A stretch of DNA of 64,000 nucleotides from Cytophagales bacterium (lineage in GTDB: Bacteria > Bacteroidota > Bacteroidia > Cytophagales > Cyclobacteriaceae). Of this stretch, positions 61,543 to 64,000 are shown piece after piece. A model generated the notes under the pieces. That model was given only the letters and a program-made list of their open reading frames with translations. It had not been told where the DNA came from and made no database searches. The stretch covers positions 62,001 through 126,000 of the forward strand of contig JAWPMT010000005.1 of NCBI GenBank assembly GCA_033344775.1, read 5' to 3'. Position 1 is the stretch's first letter. Each line of letters starts with the position of its first letter. The position numbers were made by a program, and so were the translations under genes.

Positions 61543-61869
61543 TTACCTGTAAATCACTTCAAAAGCTTCAAATAAAGTCAGAGATTCCCGGATAACACCA
61601 ATTAGTTCTTGCGTATCATCAGGAGTTAGACAAAGTCCCAGGCTACTCATGCTATTTCGGATTATGGCCATGGCTTCCCCCATCATGTGATAGTTGTAAT
61701 CTACCGGACTTAGTGTTTCCAGCATTTTCCTGAATTGATCTAGTTCCGAAGCTGAAAATGAAGCACAACTACTTTTAAAAGCAAGAGAAAAAGACTTGCA
61801 TTGCTTGCAAAATGTAATTTGAGCGTTCTCGGATTGCGTGAGTACAACAAAATCATCAATGGCACACAT
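61543..61869 (-). CDS. Small conserved protein with CxxC (DUF6686-like)
   Basis: 108 residues, no signal. The N-terminal FCKQCKSFSLAFKSSCASFSASEL has a CxxC pair that could bind a metal, followed by two helical segments. I associate this opening with DUF6686 proteins of Bacteroidota, but the call is from memory. It abuts the sulfatase stop (no bases between the two stops). Function unknown; perhaps related to the HmuY/DUF6607 genes next to it. Confidence 0.6.
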   Translation of the reverse strand: MCAIDDFVVLTQSENAQITFCKQCKSFSLAFKSSCASFSASELDQFRKMLETLSPVDYNYHMMGEAMAIIRNSMSSLGLCLTPDDTQELIGVIRESLTLFEAFEVIYR

Positions 61870-61965
61870 GATCGTTGATCTTTAAAGGTTATAAAACTAT
61901 GAACCCAAGGCAGCCACGTCCCAACGGAAAACGTGGCGCCTGGAGCCAATCAAACTAAATCGTAA

Positions 61966-62910
61966 TTATCTGGAAGCGAGTTCAAGGTCTTCCTTCAAAT
62001 GAAGCCGCATGACTTCCCGTACCTTGCTTCGAATAAGTGCTTGGTTTATTTCTCCCTTCAAAGTTTTACCCAGTACAAACAATCGCATGAACATCACCTG
62101 ACCTTCAACTTTCATATTGATGGAGAGTGTGCTTTTCGCGGCAAATACTTCATCCCAAACCGATCGAACCACTGCCCAATAGTTATTATTCTCACCCCAC
62201 CATGTCACAGCAGGTGCGCATCGATCATCTTCCACCTTTCGATATTCATTCCATCCCTTTTCGCGAGCAATTCGTTGGTCAGCAGTTCCACGAACTACTT
62301 TGTCATTGTCTTGTTCGTGTACCCATCCATAATCAGTTAACTCATGGCGATTTCTACGAGTCATGACATTGTAATCGTTCCTTTTAGTTCTTTCCCGACG
62401 TGGTAATGGCGCATCTGCCACTGATTCCCAATAATGTCGGCCATCTGCATGGACCCACGTGGCACTCCCTTCATAGCGAGGACTATCATCTACCTGATAG
62501 ACTTTTTGAGTCCATTGCCCTTTCACTTCACCAGCTGGCAATTGCTTGTACTTCCACGTATTGTCTTGATCGAACACGTACAAATCGCGGTTTTCATACA
62601 ACCAGTCCTGTCGCCAGTGTTTTACAATAGTAGAATCATTGATGACCAGCAGGTGTTGAATGACAATTCTATCTTTTTCCTGCACCACTGGAAATGCCCA
62701 TTCCAGTCCTCCTGAAGCATAATTGTCGCGGTATTCATAGTCTTTGCTCTCGCCAAAAGTCTCTGCGAAATTGAATTTGATCTCGTAGCAGCCACACATC
62801 CCCAAAATGGCCTCTACGTCTTGTTTTTGCTTTTTCTTCTGCGCAATTCCAACTTGCGTGATCAGGCACAACATGACCATGATCAATCCTTGAATATTGA
62901 TCTTTTTCAT
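61966..62910 (-). CDS. Exported protein, DUF6607-like
   Basis: 314 residues with signal peptide (LIMVMLCLITQVGIAQ). The mature part is rich in Trp, Tyr and Asp: GCYEIKFNFAETFGESKDYEYRDNYASGGLEWAFPV, IVKHWRQDWLYENRDLYVF and GQWTQKVYQVDDSPRYEG, a pattern of DUF6607, which is usually encoded with HmuY and heme-uptake receptors. It is 34 bases downstream of the HmuY-like gene, so they are likely co-transcribed. A role in heme or porphyrin handling is suspected but unproven. Confidence 0.72.
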   Translation of the reverse strand: MKKINIQGLIMVMLCLITQVGIAQKKKQKQDVEAILGMCGCYEIKFNFAETFGESKDYEYRDNYASGGLEWAFPVVQEKDRIVIQHLLVINDSTIVKHWRQDWLYENRDLYVFDQDNTWKYKQLPAGEVKGQWTQKVYQVDDSPRYEGSATWVHADGRHYWESVADAPLPRRERTKRNDYNVMTRRNRHELTDYGWVHEQDNDKVVRGTADQRIAREKGWNEYRKVEDDRCAPAVTWWGENNNYWAVVRSVWDEVFAAKSTLSINMKVEGQVMFMRLFVLGKTLKGEINQALIRSKVREVMRLHLKEDLELASR

Positions 62911-62944
62911 AATTAAAATGTTTTAATTGAGTTTATAATTCGAT

Positions 62945-64000
62945 TTATTGCACCCGTTCAAAAGTGATCTCTGGATAGCCACGCTCTCCAGCTATTGAAG
63001 TTAGCCGGGTGAATTTCAACTTGTAGATCTGATCTTGTCCATCCCGAATCACATAAAAACGATCCTCATTCAGGACCAGTGAAAAATCCACCAGGCTTCT
63101 CCACGTTGAACCAATCACAGCAATGTTGTCTTCAACAAATGTTAGGTCATTGACATGTGCTGAGTTAAAGTCTTCATAAGTAACTTCTTCTTCATTTACC
63201 ATCACCGCACTCACACCTTGTCTATTTACAGTGATGAAATCATTAAATCCTACCGCAAGCGTAATCCCAAAATTGGCCCTATTGGCATAGGTGCTGTACA
63301 TCAGGTCCCACTTGTCAGTCTCTGGTGATACTGTAGTCATTCCATGGTCCAGGTCCAAAAAATTGAATTGGTAGGCTGCATCTTTGGTTACTGTCGTTCG
63401 GTTGTGAGTAGTGGCATCGATATCTGCATGTAGAATCGCATAATTGTCTCCATCTCGAAGGATTCTGATTTTCTTCCAATTTCTGCCTTCTCCATCTCTT
63501 TTGATGATGAATACGCGATTATCTTCATCGGAGGAACCAATTAGTCCAATAGCTGTCTGGTCCAAATCTCCGCTTTGATGGTCAATCCAATTAGCAGCAC
63601 CAGGGTCTTCATAATTGGAAATGTACATTGAAGCTGCAAATCCAGCTGTGTCTTGAGCAGTTACGGCATCAATGTCTGTGGATTCCAATGCACGTGCCAT
63701 GACATAAGCACTGTTGTTGAGGATGACCCGATGTTCCCCCACATTAGATAAGAAACCCAGGTCCCAACTATACTTATCAGCGGTAGTTTGTGTGAGTTTA
63801 CTTAAATCGATGAACGCCTGATTAGGAAAGGTAGACCCTCCTCCATCGATTTCGAGCGTACCCGATGGGGCAATAAAGTTTTCTGAAAAAGTTACGGTGA
63901 CACTGGTGTTTTGTCCAACAGAAAACGCATCGTCACTATCAATCAGCTTAAAAGTCAGGGTTTCATCCTGCTGAATGTTGAGGCCGGAACTTGTTGAAAT
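62945..64000 (-). CDS. HmuY-like heme-binding protein (partial)
   Basis: At least 351 residues; the frame is open to the right edge, so the N-terminus and signal are outside the window. Two HmuY-type units are seen: ADKYSWDLGFLSNVGEHRVILNNSAYVMARALESTDIDAV and, near the C-terminus, TDKWDLMYSTYANRANFGITLAVGFNDFITVNRQGVSAV. HmuY proteins are surface or periplasmic heme binders that hand heme to a TonB receptor, not seen here. Operon with DUF6607-like gene. The internal GTG sometimes taken as a start (63742) is not believable because coding continues upstream. Confidence 0.78.
   Translation of the reverse strand: MSTSSGLNIQQDETLTFKLIDSDDAFSVGQNTSVTVTFSENFIAPSGTLEIDGGGSTFPNQAFIDLSKLTQTTADKYSWDLGFLSNVGEHRVILNNSAYVMARALESTDIDAVTAQDTAGFAASMYISNYEDPGAANWIDHQSGDLDQTAIGLIGSSDEDNRVFIIKRDGEGRNWKKIRILRDGDNYAILHADIDATTHNRTTVTKDAAYQFNFLDLDHGMTTVSPETDKWDLMYSTYANRANFGITLAVGFNDFITVNRQGVSAVMVNEEEVTYEDFNSAHVNDLTFVEDNIAVIGSTWRSLVDFSLVLNEDRFYVIRDGQDQIYKLKFTRLTSIAGERGYPEITFERVQ

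Noticed and set aside
63742-63742. GTG at 63742 as the start of the HmuY-like gene
   Set aside because: The coding frame continues upstream without stop to the window edge and carries the ADKYSWDLGF motif.

Overview
The window looks like a chromosomal segment of a Bacteroidota bacterium, probably a marine or soil member of the Cytophagales. Several things point that way: two proteins with Por-type (type IX secretion) C-terminal sorting domains, a GLPGLI-family protein next to an outer-membrane β-barrel receptor, a HmuY-like protein, LytTR and TPR/HTH regulators, 'CCCCTTT..AAAGGGG' terminators, and Bacteroidota-type -7 boxes (TAnnTTTG) sitting only a few bases before start codons. No rRNA, tRNA, insertion sequence, prophage or CRISPR array was seen.

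Layout. 1-4.1 kb (minus): a frameshifted small gene, an Asp/Glu racemase, then a DNA/RNA alkylation-repair cluster (AlkB-type dioxygenase, stand-alone Ada zinc domain, a second 2OG-Fe(II) oxygenase, AraC-methyltransferase 'Ada'). A striking 4 x 23-bp palindromic array lies inside this cluster. 4.2-7.5 kb: small proteins, a membrane LytTR regulator, a Crp-type regulator with an SRPBCC protein. 7.5-10.9 kb: a REP-like palindromic element, then a PadR-controlled FtsX/MacB-type permease. 11-18.7 kb: a giant secreted repeat protein divergent from a TPR/HTH regulator. 18.9-25.8 kb (minus): PPK2; DUF2157 + GDYXXLXY pair; a five-gene operon of DUF4178, DUF350, two small membrane proteins and a membrane-bound spermidine-synthase-like enzyme. 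26-33.7 kb: TPR protein, TetR regulator divergent from a DUF7009-like protein and a molybdopterin oxidoreductase, a phosphoesterase, a DUF3592 protein and a serine hydrolase.

34.2-44.6 kb is the most unusual locus. A small secreted four-cysteine protein is followed by a tightly packed plus-strand operon: propeller lipoprotein, two CxxC thioredoxin-like lipoproteins, a DUF1573 lipoprotein, an efflux adaptor and two different RND permeases, with no TolC partner. I know of no described system with this composition. A periplasmic thiol-handling or peptide-export role is a hypothesis only.

44.7-64 kb: lipoprotein, TPR-CHAT caspase-like protein, MscS channel, MtaB tRNA methylthiotransferase, FAH-family hydrolase; then a coherent module of outer-membrane receptor, GLPGLI protein and divergent histidine kinase/response regulator with a likely autoregulatory direct-repeat site. 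A second composite palindromic element follows, then a CxxxC small membrane protein with a Met-rich outer-membrane protein (possibly copper-linked), a T9SS-tagged sulfatase, two conserved hypothetical proteins and a HmuY-like protein that runs off the right edge. All functional calls rest on reading motifs and translated sequence by eye; no database search was run.
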